NCBI GenBank assembly: GCA_034008185.1
Contig: CM067081.1
Location: 9,361,821-9,425,820, forward strand
DNA length: 64,000 nucleotides
DNA from: Gorsachius magnificus
Lineage: Eukaryota; Chordata; Aves; Pelecaniformes; Ardeidae
Reading direction: 5' to 3'
Below are positions 1 through 7,945 of this stretch, one piece after another. The notes below the pieces were generated by a model, which made no database searches, was not told the DNA's origin, and saw only the letters and a list, made by a program, of their open reading frames with translations. The translations under genes and the position numbers were made by a program. Positions within the stretch are counted from its first letter, which is position 1; each line of letters begins with the position of its first letter.

Positions 1-165
1 ACAGAGTGAAGGAGAAAAATCAAAGAAAGATTAGTCTTTTATATAAAACCTACCATCTTAACTAGATGGAAATTACAGTGGGTTATGAGATTAGATTGTG
101 ATCGTTTGCGGTTGGGGAGATAGAAATGTAATGAGTTGGTAACTGTTAAAATTTGCTTCTTCCAG

Positions 166-283
166 TGCTCGGCTCCTGAGGCTGAAGTCAGAGGTCAACG
201 CTCCATCAAGGCTTGTCAGTAGCATCATGTGCAGTCCTGCCCGGAGGTTGCTGTGCAATAAAACCAAAGGCTTTATAACTTGT
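166..283 (+). other. Candidate 3'-terminal exon of an unidentified host gene
   Basis: A pyrimidine-rich stretch ending CTTCTTCCAG places a splice acceptor at 164-165. From 166 one frame is open for 18 codons and ends at TAG (220-222). A canonical AATAAA follows at 257-262, and a GU-rich element (TGTGTTTTGTCCTGTGT) lies at about 280-297, which is the arrangement of a cleavage and polyadenylation site. The short peptide is not recognised. It could be the last exon of a coding gene whose other exons lie left of the window, or of a long non-coding RNA. This rests on signal layout only; there is no homology support. Confidence 0.3.
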
Positions 284-2147
284 GTTTTGTCCTGTGTCTA
301 GCTATGTAGAAATAATGATTTTATCACACCTTTTCTTTGTTTTCTTTTGTTCTGTTCTGTATCTGAAATATTGCCAATTTTTATTTTTACTTAATTCTAG
401 GTAAAATTTGGTTTCAAAAATTTTTTAGTGAATAAACCTGAAAAAAACCAGTCAATTTTATTCATGAATCCACTTTTATGAAATTGCTTCAGCTCATGTT
501 TTGACAGATAGTATATAACAGGAAATATGTATTGACTAGGTAAAGATCTGAGCATGTTCAAGTGATGGTTTGGGGTTATCCAGACCTAGTTCAGAGTCTG
601 GCATGGGTATAGGTGGTAACTGAGCTGTGATTGCTCATAGGAGACTGAACTAAGTCTTGGGTTTAAAACTGTATTTGAACGATCCTTTCTGGCATGGCCT
701 CACCTACTGCTAGTCTGGGTCTAATTCTATCCTACTGGCATTCTAAATTTTTTCAGATATGGTAGCTAGTGTTTTTTGGTGTCTGATGACGTTGCATCAT
801 TTAACTTATTCATATGTTATCACTAGCTATGGCTCTGTTTCAGTGAACTGCCTATGCATTTCACTTAGCTTTAGGGGTTAGGATCAAGGTTAGATTATCA
901 AAACCCAGGTACCAACTGGGTTGGTACATACGGGACACTCCTAGTGGGGTTAGGACACTATCTGTCTGATTTTTCCTCTTTCACTCAAATGATTAACACA
1001 TGTTTATGAATAGCTCAGCTGGATGCAGCCATCAGTGCAAAAATTGCTAGCTCAAGCCTCTTCATATGTAAAGAAGATATGTTACTTCTAACACTCCAGT
1101 TAGCCATAAAATCATTTTGAAATATATGGAATCATTCACTTTTACTTTCTCCATTAGAACACCTCCTTTCTTCATTAGAATCTAATTTCTGTTGGACACT
1201 TAAGTTTATTGATAATGCTACTTTGGTTGGAGGTGTAATTTATTTATTGAAATAAAAGTCCTGCATAAAAATACTAATAAACAGGAACAAGCTACACTAG
1301 GATAGGCATTTTATTCCATGCTGGGAAGCTGGTTCCACTTTAAAGAAAAGTGGCTTTACATACTCAAAGCAGTACAACTCTCCACCTCAAACAAATCCTA
1401 ACTGAATGATAATATGTTGTTTCTGAAAGTTGTCCATGAAAATAATATAATGTTCTGGTTAGCACAGCTCACATAGTAAAGCCTTGTTTACGACAACCTC
1501 TTCCCATTCAGGTAGGAGTTGTGTTTCTTTCTCAGCAGGAAGCAGAAGCTTGGAATTTTTGAATCTCTGACAATAGTTTGCAGTATCTGTTTGGGAAAAC
1601 TTCTTGCTTTCCTTTTTTCTTTTTATTTTTTTTAAATTACGTTGCTGAAAAATCATAAGCCGTATGCATCCCCAGGAAACCCATGTTGGGAAAAATGAGA
1701 AAAGAAATGCTCATAGACTAGGCATGCATGGGTTCACAGGAGATGAATTTTAGATGCTAGTATTTCTTTTGATATTCAGATTATTTGGATGATCCGTTTT
1801 CACAGAAGAATGAAATATTTCCTTGCAGTTTGATCCATAAATGAAAGCCAAACACTTTTATCTGGTATCTGCAGGTTTAAAAGACCAATAGTCATCAGAG
1901 ACAAAAGACATCAAGGATAGTTACTCTTTACAATGGAACTCAAATTAAAGTGTTTTTTTATATTTTTCTTTTCTACAAAAGACATCAAAAGTTTCAGTCA
2001 TTATCTACATGAGGAAAATGGATTCTTTTTCTCCTGGTTTAAAAATTTCCCACTGTTTGGCATCCTGCAAAGTAGTCTTATTGAAGTGATAAATTAGATT
2101 TTATTGCTTACTGAGCAATGAATGGACTTCTGCTAATCATTTGTAAT
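284..2147. other. Non-coding sequence, nothing recognised
   Basis: AT-rich unique-looking sequence between the candidate terminal exon and the provirus. The only open frame above 60 codons (1459-1656, minus) is lysine-rich, compositionally biased and resembles no family I know. No repeat element was recognised. Confidence 0.6.
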
Positions 2148-2152
2148 GAAGC
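2148..2152. repeat. Target-site duplication GAAGC (left copy)
   Basis: GAAGC directly abuts the left LTR and is repeated at 9177-9181 directly abutting the right LTR. A 5-bp duplication marks integrase-mediated insertion and fixes both ends of the provirus. Confidence 0.93.
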
Positions 2153-2792
2153 TGTCGTGGTTTAACCCGGCTGGCAACTAAGCACCACGCAGCCGCTCGC
2201 TCACTCCCCCCCCCCCCCGCCTCAGTGGGATGGGGGAGAGAATCGGAGAAAAGGAAAAGAAAAGTAAGACCCGTGGGTTGAGATAGAGACAGTTTAATAA
2301 GAGAGAAGAATAACAATAATAATAATAATAATAATAATAATAGTGGTAAGAAAATATACAGAATATATAAAACAAGTGATGCACAATGCAATTGCTCACC
2401 ACCCGCTGACCGATGCCCAGCCCGTCCCGAGCAGCGATCACTCCCCCCGGGCCGCGATCACACAGCCCGAGCTGCGACCACTCTGCCCGCAACCGACCGA
2501 CCGACTCGACCGACCCGACTGACCCGACCGACCAACCCCCCCGAGCATGACGTTATATGGTATGGAATAGCTCTTTGGACAGTTTGGGTCCTAGCTGTGC
2601 TGTACTCCCAGCTTGTTATGCACCTGGCCGAGCAGGAGAAGCTCAAAAAGTCCTTGAACAGTCTGAGCACTACTTGGCAACAACTAAAAACATCAGCGTG
2701 TTATCAACATTCTTCTAGCACTGAATCCAAAGCACAGCACTATGCTAGCTTCTGTGAAGAAAATTAACTCTATCCCAGCCAAAACCAGGACA
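2153..2792 (-). repeat. Provirus 3' LTR
   Basis: A 640-bp LTR which in sense direction starts TGTCCTGGTTTTGGCTGG (at 2792) and ends CCACGACA (at 2153). It matches the 5' LTR at 8538-9176 base for base except for a run of 13 versus 12 C at 2206-2218. Internal low-complexity parts are an (AAT)n run at about 2315-2341 and a CCGA-rich run at 2491-2534. Open frames inside it arise from these biased tracts or recur in other LTR copies; none is recognised as a gene. Confidence 0.95.
2293..2298 (-). terminator. Putative LTR poly(A) signal ATTAAA
   Basis: ATTAAA on the minus strand, about 65 bases downstream of the TATA-like box. In the 3' LTR this would serve 3' processing of the proviral transcript; the equivalent in the 5' LTR is 8677-8682. 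ATTAAA is a common variant of AATAAA. Site of cleavage is not determinable by eye. Confidence 0.4.
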
Positions 2793-2808
2793 TTCCACCC
2801 CTTATTCT
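2793..2808 (-). promoter_or_regulatory. Polypurine tract (plus-strand primer)
   Basis: On the minus strand AGAATAAGGGGTGGAA lies immediately before the TGTCCTGG that begins the 3' LTR. It is 13 purines of 16 with an uninterrupted G4 core, in the position needed to prime plus-strand DNA synthesis. Confidence 0.75.
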
Positions 2809-3189
2809 ATACCATTTACGTCATGCTTAGGTCCTACCCTTACAATACATTCCAATTAATCACCACCATTTTGATATATATATACACAGATATCATTCCC
2901 TTAGTTTATGGACCATCCCTCTAAAATGTCCATTGGGTTCATTTAGTCCATGGTTTTGGGCTCCATCTGTCGTAACAGTCTTTCAGGGCAGGAGAGATGG
3001 GGTCTGGTGTTGGGTTGTTGCTTGCTGAAATCAGTTCTGGTTCCATTCGCTGCACTTCCTCAGTTTCTTCAAAATTCATTCTTCATTAATCTGGGCGATC
3101 CTTACTGTTATACCATTGATATGACATATAGCAATAGTAAAAATGATGACATACTATATTACACAGCAATTAACATTATACAATTCAGT
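2809..3189 (-). other. Post-pol region where env would be; no env found
   Basis: About 380 bases between the end of the pol reading and the purine tract. It is far too short for an envelope gene and shows no signal peptide, fusion peptide or membrane span. The only minus-strand open frame of note is the 46-codon one at 2939-3079. A plus-strand frame (2950-3324) crosses it but is antisense to the element and unrecognised. Confidence 0.8.
2939..3079 (-). CDS. Small acidic ORF after pol, function unknown
   Basis: A 46-codon frame with an ATG at 3077-3079 and TGA at 2939-2941, between pol and the purine tract. The predicted peptide begins with an acidic stretch (MNFEETEEVQ) and has a Pro-rich second half ending in two tryptophans. 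No domain is recognised and it has no hydrophobic segment. It may be chance, an accessory peptide, or the remains of a longer downstream gene such as the dUTPase of mammalian ERV-L, although no dUTPase motif is seen. It would need a spliced or re-initiated message. Confidence 0.15.
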   Translation of the reverse strand: MNFEETEEVQRMEPELISASNNPTPDPISPALKDCYDRWSPKPWTK

Positions 3190-3372
3190 TCATTGGCTAT
3201 TTTCACCCAAAATCAAATCTCTTTGAGGTACACATCGGACTTCCCCATCCTTCCGCATCACCCACCAAGTAGAGCCAGGTCCTTGGGCAAAAGCAATCCC
3301 ACGGATGGGTTTGCCTTTGCCTGAGGCAGGAGAAACCCAGACTGTCTTCCCCAGCATATTTTTTACATGCAC
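3190..3372 (-). pseudogene. pol: Frame-shifted C-terminal end of pol (integrase tail)
   Basis: This frame continues the integrase coding sense after the main pol frame ends. It is open from about 3433 down to the stop at 3190-3192 and overlaps the last codons of the main frame. It contains the segment GKTVWVSP and a Trp-Trp pair (TWWV), which look like the beta-rich DNA-binding end of retroviral integrases. Relative to pol it is shifted by a net +2 or -1, most simply by a length change in the AAAA run at 3434-3437. The codon given as start is not necessarily a real initiation site. In an intact relative this would be the last 60-80 residues of Pol. Confidence 0.6.
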
Positions 3373-3392
3373 TACCGGGACTTTATCCCCTT

Positions 3393-6356
3393 CTACAGTA
3401 CGTAAGAGGTTTGATTGGGCAGGGCCAGCTCGGTTTTGGCAGATCCTCTAGTGTTGACTAACCAGGTGGCTTTTGCTAAATGTGTATCCCAATGTTTGAA
3501 TGTTCCACCACCCATTGCTTTCAGTGTAGTCTTTAACAGTCCATTGTATCGTTCAATTTTCCCAGAGGCTGGTGCATGATAGGGGATGTGATAGACCCAC
3601 TCAATGCCATGCTCTTTGGCCCATTTGTCTATGAGGCTGTTTCGGAAATGAGTTCCGTTGTCTGACTCAATTCTTTCTGGAGTGCCATGTCGCCACAGGA
3701 CTTGTTTTTCAAGGCCTAGGATAGTGTTCCGGGCAGTGGCATGGGGCACGGGATATGTTTCCAGCCATCCGGTGGTCGCTTCCACCATGGTGAGCACATA
3801 GCGCTTGCCATGGCGGGTTTGTGGAAGTGTGATATAATCAATCTGCCAAGCCTCTCCATATTTGTATTTCAGCCACCGTCCTCCATACCAGAGAGGCTTT
3901 AACCGCTTGGCTTGTTTGATCGCAGCACACGTTTCACATTCATGGATAATCTGTGCGATAGCGTCCATAGTTAAGTCCACCCCTCGATCACGAGCCCATC
4001 TATATGTTGCATCTCTTCCTTGATGGCCTGAGGTGTCATGGGCCCACCGAGCTAGAAACAATTCACCCTTATGTTGCCAGTCCAGATCTACCTGAGCCAC
4101 TTCAATCTTAGCAGCCTGATCTGCCTGCTGGTTGTTTTGATGTTCTTCAGAGGCCCGACTCTTGGGTACATGAGCATCTACATGACGTACCTTTACAACC
4201 AGGTTCTCCACCCGGGAAGCAATATCTTGCCACAATGCAGCTGCCCAGATGGGTTTGCCCCTGCGCTGCCAGTTGCTCTGCTTCCATTGCTGCAACCATC
4301 CCCACAAAGCATTTGCCACCATCCATGAGTCAGTATAGAGATAGAGCACTGGCCATTTTTCTCTTTCAGCAATATCTAAAGCCAGCTGGATGGCTTTCAC
4401 CTCTGCAAATTGACTTGATTCACCTTCTCCTTCAGCAGTCTCTGCAACTTGTCTTGTAGGACTCCATACAGCAGCCTTCCACCTTCGATGCTTTCCCACA
4501 AGACGACAGGATCCATCAGTGAACAGAGCATATTGCTTCTCGTTTTCTGGCAATTTATTGTACAGCGGGGCTTCTTCAGCACGCACCACCTCCTCCTCTG
4601 GTGATACTCCAAAATCTTTGCCTTCTGGCCAGTCCGTGATCACTTCCAAGATTCCTGGGCGACTGAGGTTTCCTATTCGAGCCCGTTGTGTAATCAGTGC
4701 AATCCACTTACTCCACGTAGCATCAGTTGCATGATGTGTAGAGGGGACCTTCCCTTTGAACATCCAGCCCAGCACCGGCAGTCGGGGTGCCAGGAGGAGC
4801 TGTGCTTCAGTGCCAATCACTTCTGAAGCAGCTCGAACCCCTTCATATGCTGCTAATATCTCTTTTTCAGTTGGGGTATAGTTGGCTTCAGATCCTCTGT
4901 ATCCCCGACTCCAAAACCCTAGGGGTCGGCCTCGAGTCTCCCCTGGTGCTTTCTGCCAGAGGCTCCAGGTAGGGCCATTCTCCCCAGCTGCGGTGTAGAG
5001 CACATTCTTTACATCTTGCCCGGACCGGACCGGCCCAAGGGCTACTGCATGCACTATCTCCCGTTTAATTTGTTCAAAGGCTTGTCGTTGTTCAGGGCCC
5101 CATTTGAAATCGTTCTTCTTCCGGGTCACTTGGTAGAGAGGGCTTACAAGCTGGCTGTAATTTGGAATATGCATTCTCCAAAAACCCACAACGCCCAAGA
5201 AAGCTTGTGTTTCCTTTTTGCTAGTTGGTGGAGACATGGCTGTTATTTTGTTGATCACATCCATTGGAATCTGACGACGTCCATCTTGCCATTTGATTCC
5301 TAAAAACTGGATCTCCTGTGCAGGTCCCTTGACCTTGCTTTGTTTTATGGCAAAACCGGCCTTCAGAAGGATTTGGACTATTTTCTTCCCTTTCTCAAAA
5401 ACTTCTTCTGCTGTATTGCCCCACACAATGATGTCATCAATGTATTGCAGGTGCTCTGGAGCATTACCCTGTTCCAGTGCTGTCTGGATCAGTCCATGGC
5501 AAATGGTAGGGCTGTGTTTCCACCCCTGGGGCAGTCGATTCCAGGTATACTGGATGCCCCTCCAAGTGAAAGCAAACTGTGGCCTGCACTCTGCTGCCAA
5601 AGGGATTGAAAAGAAAGCATTTGCAATATCAATTGTGGCATACCACTTGGCTGCCTTTGACTCCAGTTCGTATTGAAGTTCTAACATGTCCGGCACGGCA
5701 GCACTCAGTGGTGGCGTAACTTCATTCAGGCCACGATAGTCTACTGTCAGTCTCCACTCTCCATCAGACTTTCTCACTGGCCATATGGGACTGTTAAAGG
5801 GTGATCGAGTCTTGCTGATCACTCCTTGGCTCTCCAGTTGACGAATCAGCTTATGGATGGGAATCAGGGAGTCTCGGTTGGTGCGATATTGCCGCCTGTG
5901 CACTGTTGTGGTGGCAATCGGCACTTGTTGTTCTTCAACACTCAGCAATCCCACAACCGAAGGGTCCTTTGAGAGACCAGGCAAGGTAGACAGCTGCTTA
6001 ATTTCTTCTGCCTCCAATGCAGCTATACCAAAAGCCCAACGGTACCCTTTTGGGTCCTTGAAATACCCTCTCCTGAGGTAGTCTATGCCAAGGATGCACG
6101 GAGCATCTGGCCCAGTCACAATGCGGTGCTTTTGCCACTCATTCCCGGTTAGGCTCACTTCGGCCTCCAATACAGTCAGCTCTTGAGATCCCCCTGTCAC
6201 TCCAGAAATACAAATGGATTCTGCCCCTATATGGCTTGATGGCATTAGAGTACACTGTGCACCGGTGTCTACTAGAGCTCTATACTTCTGTGGGTCTGAC
6301 GTGCCAGGCCATCGAATCCACACAGTCCAGTAGACCCGGTTGTCCCTTTCCTCCAC
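3393..6356 (-). CDS. pol: Pol polyprotein: protease, reverse transcriptase, RNase H, integrase
   Basis: A 987-codon frame that is open right up to the gag stop (6377) and has no ATG near its start; the first codon counted is a GTG, so Pol is expected as a Gag-Pol readthrough product. Domains: aspartic protease with LVDTGAQ (Asp30); reverse transcriptase at about 150-440 with TIDIANAFF (Asp243), LPQGWKHSP and YIDDIIVWG (Asp307, Asp308); RNase H at about 605-750 with TDGS (Asp614), Glu652, Asp676 and Asp746; integrase with a zinc-binding His773, His778, Cys807, Cys810 set and catalytic Asp840, Asp899 and Glu935 (DD35E spacing). All catalytic residues are present. The YIDD box and overall look fit ERV-L/class III. 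The C-terminus is diverted by an indel near 3434-3437, so the last 16 or so residues are out of the original frame and the integrase tail is lost. Confidence 0.93.
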   Translation of the reverse strand: MEERDNRVYWTVWIRWPGTSDPQKYRALVDTGAQCTLMPSSHIGAESICISGVTGGSQELTVLEAEVSLTGNEWQKHRIVTGPDAPCILGIDYLRRGYFKDPKGYRWAFGIAALEAEEIKQLSTLPGLSKDPSVVGLLSVEEQQVPIATTTVHRRQYRTNRDSLIPIHKLIRQLESQGVISKTRSPFNSPIWPVRKSDGEWRLTVDYRGLNEVTPPLSAAVPDMLELQYELESKAAKWYATIDIANAFFSIPLAAECRPQFAFTWRGIQYTWNRLPQGWKHSPTICHGLIQTALEQGNAPEHLQYIDDIIVWGNTAEEVFEKGKKIVQILLKAGFAIKQSKVKGPAQEIQFLGIKWQDGRRQIPMDVINKITAMSPPTSKKETQAFLGVVGFWRMHIPNYSQLVSPLYQVTRKKNDFKWGPEQRQAFEQIKREIVHAVALGPVRSGQDVKNVLYTAAGENGPTWSLWQKAPGETRGRPLGFWSRGYRGSEANYTPTEKEILAAYEGVRAASEVIGTEAQLLLAPRLPVLGWMFKGKVPSTHHATDATWSKWIALITQRARIGNLSRPGILEVITDWPEGKDFGVSPEEEVVRAEEAPLYNKLPENEKQYALFTDGSCRLVGKHRRWKAAVWSPTRQVAETAEGEGESSQFAEVKAIQLALDIAEREKWPVLYLYTDSWMVANALWGWLQQWKQSNWQRRGKPIWAAALWQDIASRVENLVVKVRHVDAHVPKSRASEEHQNNQQADQAAKIEVAQVDLDWQHKGELFLARWAHDTSGHQGRDATYRWARDRGVDLTMDAIAQIIHECETCAAIKQAKRLKPLWYGGRWLKYKYGEAWQIDYITLPQTRHGKRYVLTMVEATTGWLETYPVPHATARNTILGLEKQVLWRHGTPERIESDNGTHFRNSLIDKWAKEHGIEWVYHIPYHAPASGKIERYNGLLKTTLKAMGGGTFKHWDTHLAKATWLVNTRGSAKTELALPNQTSYVL

Positions 6357-6380
6357 CTGGCTGGAGGCAGGGCCCCTCTA
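6350..6380 (-). promoter_or_regulatory. UAG stop with downstream hairpin: likely readthrough signal between gag and pol
   Basis: Gag ends at a UAG (6378-6380) and pol continues in the same frame with no other stop. Ten bases downstream of the UAG a perfect 6-bp hairpin forms (arms 6367-6362 and 6355-6350, CCTCCA/TGGAGG, 6-nt loop GCCAGG), preceded by a GGGGCCC block that could also pair. A UAG followed after a short spacer by RNA structure is the known gammaretrovirus design for making Gag-Pol by suppression. Readthrough itself is inferred, not shown. Confidence 0.65.
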
Positions 6381-7823
6381 ATTCTGGTCACTGTTGCTCA
6401 TGGTTTGTGTATATGAGTCAGAAGTTCCTTCATCACAATCAGAATTAAGATCAGCTCTTCTATTCTGTCTGAAAAAATGACGATCTACCCCGTCTTTGGA
6501 AATTGGAGCGACAAGTTTCCTGGAAGAGCCCCCTTTTGTGCTTGTTTTTCTTTGCAACTCGCGTACTCGTGCCTCTAGGGTTGAGGTAGGTTTTCCATCC
6601 CATTTCCTCATGTCCTCTCCATGGTCACGCAGGTAAAACCATAGAGTGCCCCGTGGTGTGTACCCTCGATATTCTTTTCCTTGAGCTGAAGGGCGCTTAC
6701 TTCTAATGGCTGAGATACTGGTCTGTACAGGAGAGGTGTAGGGTATACGCTTTTCGAGTCGTTCAACCTTTTGGGACAGTTTCTCCACAGCAGAGACAAG
6801 GGAAGAAGAGATACTTTCTTCGTATTCCCGGAGCTGGCTAGCCATTTCATCCACTGTTGGTCCCCGTCCAGCTTCCCAGTTCATTATTGCCCATGTGTTG
6901 GCATATGATGTTGGTGCGCTCCGTAACAACTTCCGCCACATGGGTCGTGTGCACCGGACACTATCTGGATCTTTAGGCAACTGGTCATTGTCCAGGTCAC
7001 TATAAATCACTTCCAGGACAGCCAATTCCCTCAGGTACTGGATGCCTTTCTCCACGGTGGTCCATTTACCTGGGCGATGTATGACATCTTCCTTGAAGGG
7101 ATATCTTTCCTTCATGGCTGACAGTAGTCGCCTCCAGAGGCTGAGGACTTGTGTCCCTTTTCCAATCGCTTTGTCAATGCCGCCTTCCCTAGAAAGGGAT
7201 CCCAGCTGTTTGGCTTCCTTACCCTCCAGTTCCAGGCTACTGGCCCCATTATCCCAGCATCGGAGCAACCAGGTGACAAGATGCTCTCCTGCACGACGGC
7301 TGAAATCTTTTCTCATATCTCGCAGCTCACCCAAGGATAGAGACCGTGTCGTTTCTGTCTCATTTATGAGCTCTTCCTCTTCCTCCTCCTTTTGTGATGG
7401 CCCTGATTCATCCTCCCTTTCTAAACGAGTTGACTTTCGCTTCCAAGATTTCTTCTTGTGTATAGGGGCAACTGATACTGGCACAGGTTCGCTCCCTGCT
7501 TCAGCTGCAATGCCTGTTGCTGGGGTTTGAGTAGCTGCAGTGCAGGTTGCAGGGGTTGGAGTAGCAGCGGTGCCTGTGGCTACGGCTGGAGGAGCTACAG
7601 TGGATGTCACTGGGGTTGGAGTAGCTGCAGTGCCTACGTCCACAGCTGGAGTAGTTACAGCGGGTGTTGCAGGGGCTGGAGTACCAGCAGTGCCTGTGCC
7701 CACAGCTGGAATAGCTACAGTGGGTGTCACAGGGGTTGGAGTAGCTGCAGTGCCTGTGTCTGCAGTTGGAGGAGTTACAGTGGGTGTTACTGAGGCTGGA
7801 GTAGCAGCAGTGCTTATGCCCAC
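6378..7823 (-). CDS. gag: Gag polyprotein, repeat and capsid part (5' end frame-broken)
   Basis: A 481-codon frame; the counted start is a GTG inside the repeat array, so it is not a genuine start but the downstream part of a longer Gag. Residues 1-110 are 20-residue repeats rich in Ala, Thr and Pro. A basic patch (KKKSWKRKS, about 123-131) and an acidic run of Glu (about 146-151) follow. Residues 160-330 look like capsid, with HLVTWLLRCWDNGA and a KEAKQLGSL segment reminiscent of ERV-L Gag. Residues 335-360 (VEKLSQKVERLEKRI) form a probable short coiled coil. No CCHC zinc knuckle is present; the C-terminus is basic and then acidic. Gag would assemble particles and package RNA. The true N-terminus is most likely the frame at 7835-8419, separated by a 4-base deletion in a repeat. 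Confidence 0.85.
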   Translation of the reverse strand: MGISTAATPASVTPTVTPPTADTGTAATPTPVTPTVAIPAVGTGTAGTPAPATPAVTTPAVDVGTAATPTPVTSTVAPPAVATGTAATPTPATCTAATQTPATGIAAEAGSEPVPVSVAPIHKKKSWKRKSTRLEREDESGPSQKEEEEEELINETETTRSLSLGELRDMRKDFSRRAGEHLVTWLLRCWDNGASSLELEGKEAKQLGSLSREGGIDKAIGKGTQVLSLWRRLLSAMKERYPFKEDVIHRPGKWTTVEKGIQYLRELAVLEVIYSDLDNDQLPKDPDSVRCTRPMWRKLLRSAPTSYANTWAIMNWEAGRGPTVDEMASQLREYEESISSSLVSAVEKLSQKVERLEKRIPYTSPVQTSISAIRSKRPSAQGKEYRGYTPRGTLWFYLRDHGEDMRKWDGKPTSTLEARVRELQRKTSTKGGSSRKLVAPISKDGVDRHFFRQNRRADLNSDCDEGTSDSYTQTMSNSDQN

Positions 7824-7945
7824 AGCTGGAGTAGCTACAGTGGGTGTTGCAGGGGTTGGAGTAGCTGCAGTCCGTCTGCAGTTGGAGGAGCTACAGTGGG
7901 TGTCACTGAGATTGGAGTAGCTGCAGGGCCTGCTGCAGGAATCAG
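7531..7945 (-). repeat. 60-bp tandem repeat (VNTR) inside gag
   Basis: Units of exactly 60 bp begin at 7561, 7621, 7681, 7741 and 7801, each opening GTAGC/GTACC-AGCAGTGC on the plus strand. A 56-bp unit (7861-7916) and partial units lie at either end. Each unit itself looks like two related 30-bp halves. Sixty is a multiple of three, so changes in copy number preserve frame and encode a 20-residue Ala/Thr/Pro/Val repeat. The 56-bp unit has lost 4 bases and shifts the frame. Confidence 0.9.

Noticed and set aside
2137..2492. Poly-Leu and poly-Tyr containing frames in the LTRs
   Set aside because: Produced by the (AAT)n microsatellite; not protein-like.
2793..3189. dUTPase or env remnant after pol
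   Set aside because: No dUTPase motif, signal peptide, fusion peptide or membrane span could be found in either frame.
2950..3324. 124-codon plus-strand frame antisense to the 3' end of the provirus
   Set aside because: Antisense genes exist in some retroviruses, but this frame overlaps the pol tail and non-coding region, has no recognised features and no promoter that I can support.
5293..5676. Plus-strand frames of 85-127 codons across pol (also 4071-4328, 4519-4734, 5016-5303)
   Set aside because: Shadows of the conserved minus-strand pol frame; no independent coding signal.
7540..7920. Repetitive plus-strand frames (Val/Ala/Gly-rich) across the gag repeat
   Set aside because: The 60-bp unit is a multiple of three, so several frames stay open on both strands; the sense frame is minus.
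7531..7945. CRISPR-like array
   Set aside because: Units are contiguous with no unique spacers, lie inside a reading frame, and the genome is avian.
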